A program made the position numbers and the translations under genes. A model generated the notes under the pieces. The model made no database searches and was not told the DNA's origin. It worked only from the letters and a program-made list of their open reading frames with translations. 64,000 bases of DNA from Methylovirgula sp963708155. Lineage in GTDB: Bacteria; Pseudomonadota; Alphaproteobacteria; Rhizobiales; Beijerinckiaceae. Within the stretch, counting starts at the first letter, position 1. Every line of letters starts with the position of its first letter. This document shows positions 23,332-32,320 of this stretch, piece by piece. Location of the stretch: contig OY970183.1 in assembly GCA_963708155.1 (NCBI GenBank), positions 1,488,001 through 1,552,000 of the forward strand, written 5' to 3'.

Positions 23332-23784
23332 ATGTCAAAGCCGCGCCTGTCATATGAAACAACACTGTTCGTCCGCGATACCTGTCTCTGCTTCGCCATC
23401 CAGCGCGTGGCGCGCGGCCTCGCGCGGCGCTTCGACGAAGCGTTGCGCCCGCTCGATATCACCAATCACCAGTTTTCGCTGATGATGTCGCTCAACCGGC
23501 CGCAGCCGGCGGCCATGGGCGATGTCGCTGATCTTCTCGGGATCGACCGAACGACCTTGACCGCCGCGTTGAAGCCGCTGGAGCGGCGCGGTCTTGTGAG
23601 CATCTCGGCCGATCCCGTCGACAAACGCAGCCGCCGTCTTGCCTTGACCGATACCGGCCATGCGCTTCTGCTGCGCGCGCTTCCCATTTGGAAGCGCCGT
23701 CATGGGCAAATTGAAAAGCATCTTGGCCCCGCAAATGCGGATCGGTTGCGCGAGGAATTGCAATTCCTGACGCGCTTGCTCTGA
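23332..23784 (+). CDS. MarR-family transcriptional regulator
   Basis: The 150-residue protein carries a winged helix-turn-helix at about 45-110 (ITNHQFSLMMSLNRPQPAAM, then LLGIDRTTLTAALKPLERRG and the wing DKRSRRLALTDTG). N- and C-terminal helices form the dimer interface. It has two cysteines close together near the N-terminus (DTCLCFAIQRVARGL), as in some oxidant-sensing MarR proteins. The operator lies over its own promoter region, so autorepression together with control of the VOC gene is likely. Confidence 0.92.
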   Translation: MSKPRLSYETTLFVRDTCLCFAIQRVARGLARRFDEALRPLDITNHQFSLMMSLNRPQPAAMGDVADLLGIDRTTLTAALKPLERRGLVSISADPVDKRSRRLALTDTGHALLLRALPIWKRRHGQIEKHLGPANADRLREELQFLTRLL

Positions 23785-23797
23785 GCGCCGCAGCTGC

Positions 23798-23971
23798 TCA
23801 GCCGACAATGTGATGGCCGCCATGCGCCAGGATGAGCGAAAGCGCGGCCAGAGCGATTGCGCTGCCGAGCCCCGCGAAGAATATGGCGCGGCGCGTCCGG
23901 GTGCGCAGGATGATCTCGCCCTGCCGCGCATCCCGATCGCGGTAGATCGGCTGCTGCGAATGATTGTCCAT
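23798..23971 (-). CDS. Small single-pass membrane protein (57 residues)
   Basis: The start MDNHSQQPIYRDRDARQGEI follows GGGAGAAG at a good distance. A cytoplasmic basic stretch (ILRTRTRRA) precedes one membrane helix (IFFAGLGSAIALAALSLILA) and a short HGGHHIVG tail. Small proteins with the QGEI-LRT-RRA pattern plus one helix recur in Rhizobiales genomes, often misnamed as transport subunits; no function is known. It converges on marR, 13 bases away. Confidence 0.75.
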   Translation of the reverse strand: MDNHSQQPIYRDRDARQGEIILRTRTRRAIFFAGLGSAIALAALSLILAHGGHHIVG

Positions 23972-24117
23972 GCTCGGCTTCTCCCGCCCGCCAACCGCGG
24001 CGCGCGCGAATTGTTCCCGCGCAAGGTCACGCTTGCACTGTGGCCCCGCGAATCCTTTTCAGAGACGGTTCATGTTCTGCGGGATAGCATCGAGACCTCA
24101 CAGATCGAGTGTGAAGC

Positions 24118-25684
24118 GTGCGCCTTTCGTATGGGTTCTGCGCCATCGTTCTCTTCACGGGTATCGCGCTCTTTGCGGCCGGCGCGCCTGGGTGCGTCCG
24201 CGCCGGGCTCCCAGGCGTTCGATTCCAAGACATTCGATTCCAAGACGTTCGATTCCAAGACGTTTTTGCTGCTCGATCGCCTGACCCTCGGCGCCACCGC
24301 CGCAGAGGCGGAGAGGCTGCGCGCGATGGGCGCGGCGCGCTGGCTGGAAGCCGAGCTGCATCCGTCGGCGCAGGATAATCTGCCGCCGCAGGCACAGGCC
24401 GAGATCGCGGCGCTGACGGTCACGCAAAAGCCAATGCCGGCACTCGTCCGTGACTTCGCCGACAAAGCGAAGGCCGTGCGTGCCATCGCCGATCTCGATC
24501 TGCGCGTTGCCGCCGGCAAAGCCTATCAGCAGGAGCTGAATGATCTCGCCAAGCAGGCGGCGTCGCGCGAAATTCTGCGCGATCTCTATTCGCCGTCACA
24601 ATTGCGCGAGGTGATGACCTGGTTCTGGTTCAATCATTTCAACGTGCATCAATATAAAGCCGACATCCGCGCGATGCTTGCCGATTATGAGGACACATTG
24701 CGCGCCCATGCCTTGGGCCGCTTCCGCGACCTGCTGGAGGCAACGCTGCGCCATCCCGCCATGCTGCGCTATCTTGACAATGCGCAGAACGCCGCGGGGC
24801 ATATCAACGAAAATTATGCGCGCGAGATCATGGAGCTGCACACAATGGGCGTCGGCTCCGGCTATAGCCAGCAGGATGTCGAGGCCCTGGCGCACATCCT
24901 CACCGGCGTCGGCATCGATCTCTCGCCCAACCCGCCGCATCTGAAACCTGCTTTGCAGGGCCAGCTTGTTCGCACCGGTCTCTTCGAATTCAATCCGGCC
25001 AGGCACGATTACAGCGACAAGATTTTCCTCGGCCACAAGATCAAAGGCCGCGGCTTCGCCGAGGTCGAGGAGGCGCTCGACCTCATCGCCCGCAGTCCCG
25101 CGACGGCGCGGCACATCTCGCGGGAACTCGCGACTTATTTCGTCGCCGACGCGCCGCCCGCTTCGCTGATCGACAAGATGGCGAAGACCTTCCAGCGGAC
25201 GGACGGCGACATAGCCGCCGTGCTGCGGACCATGATCGAATTGCCGGAGTTTGCCGCTTCGGCCGGCCAGAAATTCAAGGACCCCGTGCGCTTTGTGCTC
25301 TCCGCCGTGCGCCTTGCTTATGAAGACAAGGTGATCCTCAGCACGCAGCCGGCGCAGAATTGGCTCAACCGGCTTGCCGAAGGCCTCTATAATCACGATA
25401 CGCCGGACGGCTACTCGCTCGTCTCCAGCGCCTGGGACGGTCCGGGCCAGCTCGAGGCGCGCTTCGAGATCGCACGCCAGATCGGCTCAGGCCCGGCGGG
25501 CCTTTTCCGGCCGGACGAACCCGGCGCATCGGACACGCCCGCCTTTCCGCAGCTTGAGAACGCACTTTATTTCGAGGGACTGCAAGAGACTTTGCGGCCG
25601 ACGACGCGTGCCGTTCTCGACGAAGCGCAATCGCCGCAGGACTGGAATGTTCTTTTCCTCTCTTCGCCAGACTTCATGAGGTAG
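24118..25684 (+). CDS. DUF1800-family protein, probable frameshift near the N-terminus
   Basis: From about 24217 to the stop one frame encodes a DUF1800 protein of some 490 residues (LLLDRLTLGATAAEAERLRA, WFWFNHFNVHQYKADIRAML, NENYAREIMELHTMGVGSGY, SRELATYFVAD). A signal peptide (LSYGFCAIVLFTGIALFAAG) starting at GTG 24118 sits in the preceding frame, and one extra base near 24205 would explain the switch. The DUF1800 frame stays open upstream to 23810, but that part does not look coding; an ATG at 24131 is the other candidate start. DUF1800 genes are usually paired with DUF1501 genes, as here (next start 1 base after the stop). The function is unknown, with export of the pair expected. Confidence 0.85.
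24217..24261 (+). repeat. Three tandem 15-bp units inside the DUF1800 gene
   Basis: The unit GTTCGATTCCAAGAC occurs three times in a row (one copy begins ATTCG instead of GTTCG). In the DUF1800 frame it encodes FDSKT repeated. It lies right where the signal-peptide frame and the main frame meet. Confidence 0.9.
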
Positions 25685-25685
25685 C

Positions 25686-26894
25686 ATGTCGATCGACCGG
25701 CGCGCGCTCCTGCAATCCTTCGCCGCGCTTGGCGGGCTGACGCTCGCGGGCCGAGTCTGGGCGGCGCCGCAGACCAGCGCCAAGCTGCTCGTCGTCTTCC
25801 TGCGCGGCGCCTACGACGCCGCCAATATCGTCATTCCGACGGGCAGCGATTTCTATTATCGCGCGCGTCCCAATCTCGCCATTGCGCGCCCCGGCAGCAA
25901 ACCCGGCCAGCCGCAACAGACGGCGATTGCGCTCAATGGCGATTGGAGCCTGCATCCGGCGCTGAAGGATTCGCTGCTGCCACTCTGGCAGCGGCGCGAG
26001 ATTGCCTTCATCCCCTTTGCCGGTACGGACGATCTCACGCGCAGCCATTTCGAGACACAGGATACGATCGAACTTGGCCAGTCGATCCACGGCACGCGCG
26101 ATTACAAATCGGGCTTTCTGGCGCGTCTTGCCGGGGCGCTCACCGGCGCGCAACCCATCGCCTTCACCAATCAATTACCGCTCATGTTCCAGGGCCGCGC
26201 GGCGCCGATTCCGAACATCGGCCTGAATACGATTGGCCGTCCAGAAATCGATGAGCATCACATCGCGCTCATCAGCGAAATGTACAAAAATGACAGCCTC
26301 GCCGCTTCGGTCGTCGAGGGCTTTCATGTGCGCGACGATGTCTATCATGCGATCTCGCGCGAAGCCGATGCCGCCAACCGCGGCGCCGTCTCGCCCAAGG
26401 GCTTCGAGCTTTCGGGGCGCCGCATCGCGCAGGTGATGAAGGGCGGCTACAATCTCGGCTTCGTCGATGTCGGCGGCTGGGACACGCATGTGAATCAGGG
26501 CGGCGCGACCGGCTATCTCGCCGATCGGATCGGCGAGCTTGGCCGCGGCCTCGTCGCCTTCGCCGATGAGATCGGCCCGCAGGATTGGCGCGATACAATC
26601 GTGGTCGTAATCTCGGAATTCGGCCGCACCTTCCGCGAGAACGGCGACAAGGGCACCGACCACGGCCACGGCAGCACCTATTGGGTGCTCGGCGGCAGCG
26701 TCAACGGCGGGCGCTTCCACGGCGCGCAGGTGAAAGTGGAAGAAGCCAGCCTGTTCCAGAACCGCGATTTTCCGGTGCTGACCGACTACCGCAGTCTGTT
26801 CGGCGGTCTTATTCGAAAAATCTACGGGTTCGATGCGGCGACCCTCGATAAAATCTTTCCTGCCGCAAAGCCGCTCGATCTCGCATTGGTTTGA
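25686..26894 (+). CDS. DUF1501-family exported protein
   Basis: The 402-residue protein has a twin-arginine-like signal (SIDRRALLQSFAALGGLTLA, Arg5-Arg6) ending near VWAAP. The mature part follows the DUF1501 pattern, related to sulfatase/phosphatase folds: LLVVFLRGAYDAANIVIPTG, SHFETQDTIELGQ, FVDVGGWDTHVNQGG and VVISEFGRTFRENGDKGTDHGHGS. These Asp, His and Glu clusters suggest a metal site. It starts 1 base after the DUF1800 stop, so the two are translationally linked and are probably exported together. No substrate is known. Confidence 0.9.
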   Translation: MSIDRRALLQSFAALGGLTLAGRVWAAPQTSAKLLVVFLRGAYDAANIVIPTGSDFYYRARPNLAIARPGSKPGQPQQTAIALNGDWSLHPALKDSLLPLWQRREIAFIPFAGTDDLTRSHFETQDTIELGQSIHGTRDYKSGFLARLAGALTGAQPIAFTNQLPLMFQGRAAPIPNIGLNTIGRPEIDEHHIALISEMYKNDSLAASVVEGFHVRDDVYHAISREADAANRGAVSPKGFELSGRRIAQVMKGGYNLGFVDVGGWDTHVNQGGATGYLADRIGELGRGLVAFADEIGPQDWRDTIVVVISEFGRTFRENGDKGTDHGHGSTYWVLGGSVNGGRFHGAQVKVEEASLFQNRDFPVLTDYRSLFGGLIRKIYGFDAATLDKIFPAAKPLDLALV

Positions 26895-27055
26895 CGGCGC
26901 GGTTTGCGGCGCGTCAAATCTTTCGCTTCGCACAGCGAGAATGCGCCTTGCGCCGCTGACGCATCGGATCAATCATGCCTTGGGAAGGAGCGGGATCGCT
27001 CCGGCGATCTGCTCCGCGCGCGGAACAATCCGCGCGCTAAACGGAGGAGACGCGC

Positions 27056-29014
27056 ATGACAAGATCCGCATGGAAGGCGGAGCCCTCGGGCCCACGCTCC
27101 GTCGCGCTTGTGGGCCCCTATGGCAGCGGCAAATCCACGTTATTCGATGCGCTGTTAGCGAGCGCCGGCGTCGCGCCGAAGCGGCAAAGCGCGCGGACGA
27201 TGAGCACGGAACTGCGGCTCGGCCATTGCACTTTCATGGGCGAGCCCTGGGCGCTTGTCGATTGCCCCGGCTCGGTCGAATTTTCCTATGAGACCGCAGC
27301 GGCGCTCACGGCCGTCGATTTCGCCATCATCGTCTGTGATCCCTCCGCCGACCGGCTCGCCAATCTTCCCGTCCTGCTGAAGGCGGTTGAAGAGGCCGGC
27401 CTGCCGCATCTCATCTTCATCAACAAGATCGATACGCTCGCCGGCCAGGTTCGCGAGATCGTTGCAGCCCTACAGCCCTACTCCAGCTTTCCGCTTGTCC
27501 TGCGGCAGATCCCCATCCGCGAGCACGATGCGGTGACCGGCTATGTCGATGTCGTGAGCGAGCGCGCCTACCATTATTGCGGCGAAGATTCGGAACGTTG
27601 CGCTTTGCCGAGCGAATTGCGCGCGCCGGAACAGGAGGCGCTGGCGGGGCTTACCGAAGTGCTTGCCGACCACGACGATGCCTTGCTTGAAAAAGTCATC
27701 GATGACATCGCGCCGAGCGCCGATGAGATTTTCGCGACGCTGCATAAGGATCAGGCGAGCGGTACGATCGTCCAGGTCCTCTTCGGCGCCGCCGCGCGCG
27801 GCCACGGCATCTTCCGCCTCTGGAAAGCCTTGCGGCATGATGTGCCGCCGGCCGCCGTGACGGCGCGGCGTCACGGCATCGCAGCTTCCGCCGAGCCCCT
27901 TGTGCAGATTTTCAAGACGGTTCACGCCGGTCAGGCGGCCTATGCCGGCAAGCTCTCCTATGCACGGCTCTGGCGCGGCGGCTTGCGCGATGGCGCGTCG
28001 CTCGACGGCGCGCGGATCGGTGGCCTCTACCGTTTCGCCAACGGCGATATTCTGCGCGTTCCGGCGGCAGAGCCCGGCGAGCTTGTCGCGATCGGCCGGC
28101 TGGACGAAGCGCCGACCGGCGTGGTGATCGGCGGCGAAGCCGACCTGCCGTTCCCGCGCCCGCCCGCGCCCGTCTATGCTTTCGCCATCGCCGCCAAGGA
28201 TCGCAAGGACGATGTGAAGCTCTCCGGCGCGCTGCATAAGCTGGTCGAGGAAGACCCCTCGCTCAGCATTGTTCATGCACAGGAGACGGGCGAGACGCTG
28301 CTCTGCGGCCAGGGCGAGATTCACTTAAATGGCGCGCTGGAACGCCTCGCCGCGACCTATAATTGCCAGATCAACATCGCGCCGCCGAAGGTCGCCTATA
28401 AGGAGACGATCAAACAGGCGGTAAAGCAACACGCGCGCCTCAAGCGCCAGACCGGCGGCCACGGTCAATTCGCCGATGTGGCGCTGGAAGTCGCGCCGCG
28501 GCCGCGGGGCGCGGGCTTCTCCTTTGTCGACAAGATCGTCGGCGGCGCGGTGCCGCGCCAATATATTCCCTCCGTCGGCGAGGCGGCCGAGGAGGCGATG
28601 CAGAAAGGCCCGCTCGGCTATCCCGTTGTCGATGTCGAAGTCACGCTTGTCGATGGCGGCTTCCATTCCGTCGACAGTTCCGACATGGCGTTCCGCACCG
28701 CGACCCGCAGCGGTATCGCCGAGGCGCTCGCCAGGGCGGAGCCCGTGCTGCTGGAGCCGATCGAGCGCGTGACGGTGCGCGTGCCGAACCGGTTCACCGC
28801 GGCTGCGCAGCGTCTGCTCAGCGGCCGGCGCGGACAGATCCTCGGGTATGCCGAGCACGAGGGCTGGTCCGGCTGGGATGATGTCGAGGCGCTGGTGCCG
28901 GCATCGGAACTCGGCGATTTCATCCTGCAATTGCGGGCCGACACGACGGGCCTCGGCTCGTTCACCCGCCAGTTCGATCATCTTGCCGAAGCGCGAGCGG
29001 GGAAGGGGCATTGA
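27056..29014 (+). CDS. Elongation factor G-like GTPase (EF-G paralogue)
   Basis: The 652-residue protein has the EF-G domain order. The G domain shows G1 GPYGSGKST (20-28), G3 DCPGS (69-73) and G4 NKID (123-126). The middle domain carries FKTVHAGQAAYAGKLSYARL, then domains III-V (LCGQGEIHLNGALERL, RQTGGHGQFADVALEV, PRQYIPSVGEAAEEAMQKGP, GYAEHEGWSGWD). The switch I block reads ARTMSTELR in place of the usual RGITI-SA of translational EF-G, so it is a paralogue rather than the essential fusA. Such EF-G-like proteins are widespread in Alphaproteobacteria with no settled role. GGAGGAG precedes the ATG. It stands alone. Confidence 0.88.
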   Translation: MTRSAWKAEPSGPRSVALVGPYGSGKSTLFDALLASAGVAPKRQSARTMSTELRLGHCTFMGEPWALVDCPGSVEFSYETAAALTAVDFAIIVCDPSADRLANLPVLLKAVEEAGLPHLIFINKIDTLAGQVREIVAALQPYSSFPLVLRQIPIREHDAVTGYVDVVSERAYHYCGEDSERCALPSELRAPEQEALAGLTEVLADHDDALLEKVIDDIAPSADEIFATLHKDQASGTIVQVLFGAAARGHGIFRLWKALRHDVPPAAVTARRHGIAASAEPLVQIFKTVHAGQAAYAGKLSYARLWRGGLRDGASLDGARIGGLYRFANGDILRVPAAEPGELVAIGRLDEAPTGVVIGGEADLPFPRPPAPVYAFAIAAKDRKDDVKLSGALHKLVEEDPSLSIVHAQETGETLLCGQGEIHLNGALERLAATYNCQINIAPPKVAYKETIKQAVKQHARLKRQTGGHGQFADVALEVAPRPRGAGFSFVDKIVGGAVPRQYIPSVGEAAEEAMQKGPLGYPVVDVEVTLVDGGFHSVDSSDMAFRTATRSGIAEALARAEPVLLEPIERVTVRVPNRFTAAAQRLLSGRRGQILGYAEHEGWSGWDDVEALVPASELGDFILQLRADTTGLGSFTRQFDHLAEARAGKGH

Positions 29015-29069
29015 AAGCAGATTGTTGAGCTCTGATTTTGAGGGACGGTTCGCCGCATTTAGAAGCGCA

Positions 29070-30524
29070 TCATCCTGATGCTGCGAACGCCGCCAGCGCA
29101 CGCGTGCGCGCCGCATCGTGTTGGACAATCGGCTCTGGATAAGTCTCGCCGAGACGGATGCCGCAGGCGGCGAGCTGCTCCCGTGTCGCTTTCCAGGGTT
29201 TGTGGATGAAGGCCGCCGGCAGTTTCGTGAGTTCCGGCACCCAGCGCCGCACATAGGCGCCATCGGGGTCGAATTTCTCGCCCTGCAGAACGGGATTGAA
29301 GATGCGGAAATAGGGCGCCGCATCCGCACCGGTCCCGGCGACCCATTGCCAGCTCGCGGCATTGTTGGCGACATCGGCATCGACGAGCGTATCCCAGAAC
29401 CAGCGCTCGCCCGCGCGCCAATCGATGAGCAGATGCTTGACGAGGAAAGAGGCGGCGACCATGCGCACGCGATTGTGCATCCAGCCCGTCGCCCAGAGTT
29501 CGCGCATTCCCGCATCGACAATCGGATAGCCGGTGAGGCCGCGCTGCCAGGCGCGCAACGCCTCGGCATCGTCGCGCCAGGGTATCGCGTCGAAACGGCT
29601 CTGGAAATTTCGCGTCGCGAGATCGGGATGATGAAAGAGCAAGTGATAGGAGAATTCGCGCCAGCCGAGTTCTGAAAAAAACTTGTCGAGATCGGCGCGG
29701 CTCGCGTTGGAAGCGCCGCTGGCCACGGTGGTTTGCGCGGCGTGCCAGATTTGCCGCGGCGAGAGATGGCCGAAATGCAGGGCGGGCGAGAGCCGCGAAG
29801 TCGAAGCCATGTCCGGCCGGTCACGATTGCCCGCATAGCCAGCAAGGCCATTGTGCAGAAAATGTTCGAGCGCCGCTTGCGCGCCGGATTCGCCTGGCGT
29901 CCAGCTTGCGCGCAGACCCGCGGCCCAATCCGGTTTGTGCGGTTCGAGATTCAGGTCGGCCAAGGCGATCGCGCCCGGCACTTTCGGCTGCGGATGAAAG
30001 TCAAGGGCGTCCGGTGCGCCGGGCGGCGCTGCGGGTCCCCCCTTGGCGCGCGCGGCGCGCCAGAACGGCGTAAACACGCGAAACGGCGCGCTGGTTTTCC
30101 CGGCGATTGTCCAGGGCTCGTGGAGCAAGGCGGCGTTGAAGCTTTCGGCATTGACGCCGCGCACCTTCAACGCCGATTTGATCGCGGCATCGATCCCGCG
30201 ACCCGCGGCGTCATAACGCCGGTTCCAAAAGACGGCGCTGACATCATTCGCGATCGCCAGCCTTTCGATGATCGGTGCGGCTGCGCCGCGCAGGATATGC
30301 AGTGCGCCGCGACGCTTCCTGAGACTGGTGTCGAGTGCCGCCAGCGCGCCGTGCAGCCACCAGCGCGCGGCCCCGCCGGGCGGCCGCAGGCCGTCGCTTT
30401 CCGTGTTGAAAATATAAACGCAGATCAGCGGTTGGCGGGTTGCGAGCGCCGCGTGAAGCGCGGGATTGTCCGCGAGTCTCAGATCCTCGCGGAACCAGAG
30501 GAGGACGGGGCGCGCGTCAGTCAC
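29070..30524 (-). CDS. phrB: Deoxyribodipyrimidine photolyase
   Basis: The 484-residue protein matches class I CPD photolyases. An N-terminal antenna-binding Rossmann domain opens with VLLWFREDLRLADNPALHAA. The FAD-binding helical domain has TSRLSPALHFGHLSPRQIW, FFSELGWREFSYHLLFHHP, WQRGLTGYPIVDAGMRELWA and GWMHNRVRMVAASFLVKHLL. The tryptophans of the electron-transfer chain appear conserved (W-A-T-G-W, and ASWQWVAGTG). It repairs UV-induced pyrimidine dimers using blue light. The next gene downstream on the transcript is far, and the upstream oxidoreductase ends 15 bases before its start, so it may be last in that minus-strand unit. Confidence 0.95.
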   Translation of the reverse strand: MTDARPVLLWFREDLRLADNPALHAALATRQPLICVYIFNTESDGLRPPGGAARWWLHGALAALDTSLRKRRGALHILRGAAAPIIERLAIANDVSAVFWNRRYDAAGRGIDAAIKSALKVRGVNAESFNAALLHEPWTIAGKTSAPFRVFTPFWRAARAKGGPAAPPGAPDALDFHPQPKVPGAIALADLNLEPHKPDWAAGLRASWTPGESGAQAALEHFLHNGLAGYAGNRDRPDMASTSRLSPALHFGHLSPRQIWHAAQTTVASGASNASRADLDKFFSELGWREFSYHLLFHHPDLATRNFQSRFDAIPWRDDAEALRAWQRGLTGYPIVDAGMRELWATGWMHNRVRMVAASFLVKHLLIDWRAGERWFWDTLVDADVANNAASWQWVAGTGADAAPYFRIFNPVLQGEKFDPDGAYVRRWVPELTKLPAAFIHKPWKATREQLAACGIRLGETYPEPIVQHDAARTRALAAFAASG

Positions 30525-30539
30525 GGTTTGCGCCTCGCG

Positions 30540-32282
30540 TCAGTGCTTTGCGTGGCTCAGCGCCCAGACATAGGCCGCCACAGCGGTGACATCGGCATCC
30601 GTCAATGAGGCGCCCCCTTTGGCCGGCATGGCGCCGGGATAATCGCGCGGCTTCGGCACGCCTTCGGTGATCGTCTTCTCGAGGCCGGCGAGGCTGCCGT
30701 CGCTCCAGATTTTTTTGCCGGTCAGGTTCGGTCCTTCCGGCGTGCCTCTGGCGTCTGAACCGTGGCAGCCGCCGCAGGTGCCGTTTTCCGCTTCGCCGTG
30801 GAAGATGCGCTCGCCCAAAGCGAGCTGGTCGCGCGTCACGCCGGGCGCCAGCGGCAGGCTGTCGGCATCGCTGCGTCCGGCATTGGGATGAATGCCCTCG
30901 GGTGGCGGAGGATTGTCGGCCTCGCTGATGGTCGATGGCGTCCCCGGCGCCGGCGCAATCGGAGCAGTTCGGGCGCCATGATAGGTCAGCCGCCAGATGC
31001 GGCCGTGCACATCGTCGGAGACGAAGATTGCGCCGTCCGGGGCGCCCGCGAGCCCCGTGGGACGAAAGGCGGCGCGGCCGGGTTCGAGATAGCGGCCGGC
31101 GAAGCCGTCGGCGAAAACGATGAAATTGCCCGCCGCTTTGCCGTCCTTCAGTGGCTGGAAGACGACGTTGTAGCCGCCCTGCGGCAGCGGCGCGCGGTTC
31201 CACGAACCGTGAAAGGCGACAAACGCGCCGCCGCGATAGGCGGCCGGAAGACGCGGAAAATTGTCGATCAGAAGATCGTTCGGCGCCCAATGCGCGGGGA
31301 AGAAAGCGACCGGGACGTGCTTGCCGGCGCAGACGCCCCGCGTCCGCCCGCCATCGCCGCCATATTCCGGCGCCAACACGAGCCGCCTCTGATAGCCGTC
31401 GAAATAACATTCCGGCCAGCCGAAATCGGCACCCTTGGTGAGTTCGACGAGTTCCTCTGCCGGCAGTTCGGCGCTGGCTTTCGGGGTATAGAGTTTCGGC
31501 CAGTTCTGCCAGAGCTGGTCGCGGCCGTGTTGCGTGACGAAGAGCCGTCCGGCCGCGTCGAAGCCGAAACCCTCGCCGTTGCGAATGCCCGTCGCATAGC
31601 GCCCGGCAGGCGAGAATGTCTGGTCCAGTTTGTCGGCGCTGTAGCGCCAGATCCCGGCGCGGGTTTCGAGTTCCTTGCAAGGCTTGACGCCGGGCAATTC
31701 AAGCATCCGGTTCTGCACCTGGCAGGAATTCGTCGGCGAGCCGGAATCGATGAAAATATTGCCTTGGGCGTCGATGATGAACGGATGCATCGGGTGATCG
31801 CCGGTGATCGGCATCCCCGTAAGCACGACTTGATATGGGCCGTCCGGCACGAGCGCATCTTTCGGCAGGGCGAAGCGGACGATCTTGTCGTTCTCCTCGG
31901 CATAGATGGCGCCGTTGTAAAAGCCGATGCCGGTGCCTCCGGCCGAGCCCTGCGCGACGCCGTCGCCGAAGCGCTTGACGATGTCGGCGCGCCCCGTGCT
32001 CTTGCTGTCCTTCAACGCGATGAGAAAGCCGCCGGCCGGCGGTTTATCGTTGTCGTAATAGACGCCGCTCCAGGTGTTGACGTAAAGCACGCCGTTCGGC
32101 GCAACGACCATATGGCGTACGTGGCCGAGCTTGTCGGCGAAGACGGTTGCACACCAGCTGGGCGAGAGCCTGAGCCCGCCATTGTCGCCCCGGCACGCGG
32201 CGCTGGCTGCCGAGGCGGAGATGCCCATGCCGCAACATCCGCCAAGCATCAGGGCCGTGACGGCCAGAGCACGTTTCAGCAT
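30540..32282 (-). CDS. PQQ-type sugar (sorbosone) dehydrogenase fused to cytochrome c
   Basis: The 580-residue protein begins with a Sec signal (AVTALMLGGCCGMGISASAA), perhaps a lipoprotein signal. A six-bladed beta-propeller of the glucose/sorbosone dehydrogenase family follows (LGHVRHMVVAPNGVLYVNTW, ITGDHPMHPF, RDQLWQNWP, FGWPECYFDGYQ, FVAFHGSWNR). The last 90 residues are a haem-c domain (CGGCHGSDARG, with Met in GAMPAKGG as likely sixth ligand). Start 32282 follows AGGAG. Family members oxidise sugars or aldehydes with PQQ and pass electrons to the haem in the periplasm; substrate here is unknown. It follows an SMP-30-like gene by 38 bases, suggesting a joint periplasmic pathway. Confidence 0.85.
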   Translation of the reverse strand: MLKRALAVTALMLGGCCGMGISASAASAACRGDNGGLRLSPSWCATVFADKLGHVRHMVVAPNGVLYVNTWSGVYYDNDKPPAGGFLIALKDSKSTGRADIVKRFGDGVAQGSAGGTGIGFYNGAIYAEENDKIVRFALPKDALVPDGPYQVVLTGMPITGDHPMHPFIIDAQGNIFIDSGSPTNSCQVQNRMLELPGVKPCKELETRAGIWRYSADKLDQTFSPAGRYATGIRNGEGFGFDAAGRLFVTQHGRDQLWQNWPKLYTPKASAELPAEELVELTKGADFGWPECYFDGYQRRLVLAPEYGGDGGRTRGVCAGKHVPVAFFPAHWAPNDLLIDNFPRLPAAYRGGAFVAFHGSWNRAPLPQGGYNVVFQPLKDGKAAGNFIVFADGFAGRYLEPGRAAFRPTGLAGAPDGAIFVSDDVHGRIWRLTYHGARTAPIAPAPGTPSTISEADNPPPPEGIHPNAGRSDADSLPLAPGVTRDQLALGERIFHGEAENGTCGGCHGSDARGTPEGPNLTGKKIWSDGSLAGLEKTITEGVPKPRDYPGAMPAKGGASLTDADVTAVAAYVWALSHAKH

Positions 32283-32320
32283 GGCGGACTCCTGTGCGCT
32301 TCCTGTCCGGCGGCTTTGCT

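Noticed and set aside
23810..24117. N-terminal 100 codons of the longest DUF1800 frame as true coding sequence
   Set aside because: The minus strand carries a better small gene there, and a signal peptide for DUF1800 begins only at 24118 in the neighbouring frame.
24217..24261. Tandem repeats as a CRISPR-like array
   Set aside because: Three directly joined 15-bp units without spacers, inside a coding frame, are a simple tandem duplication.
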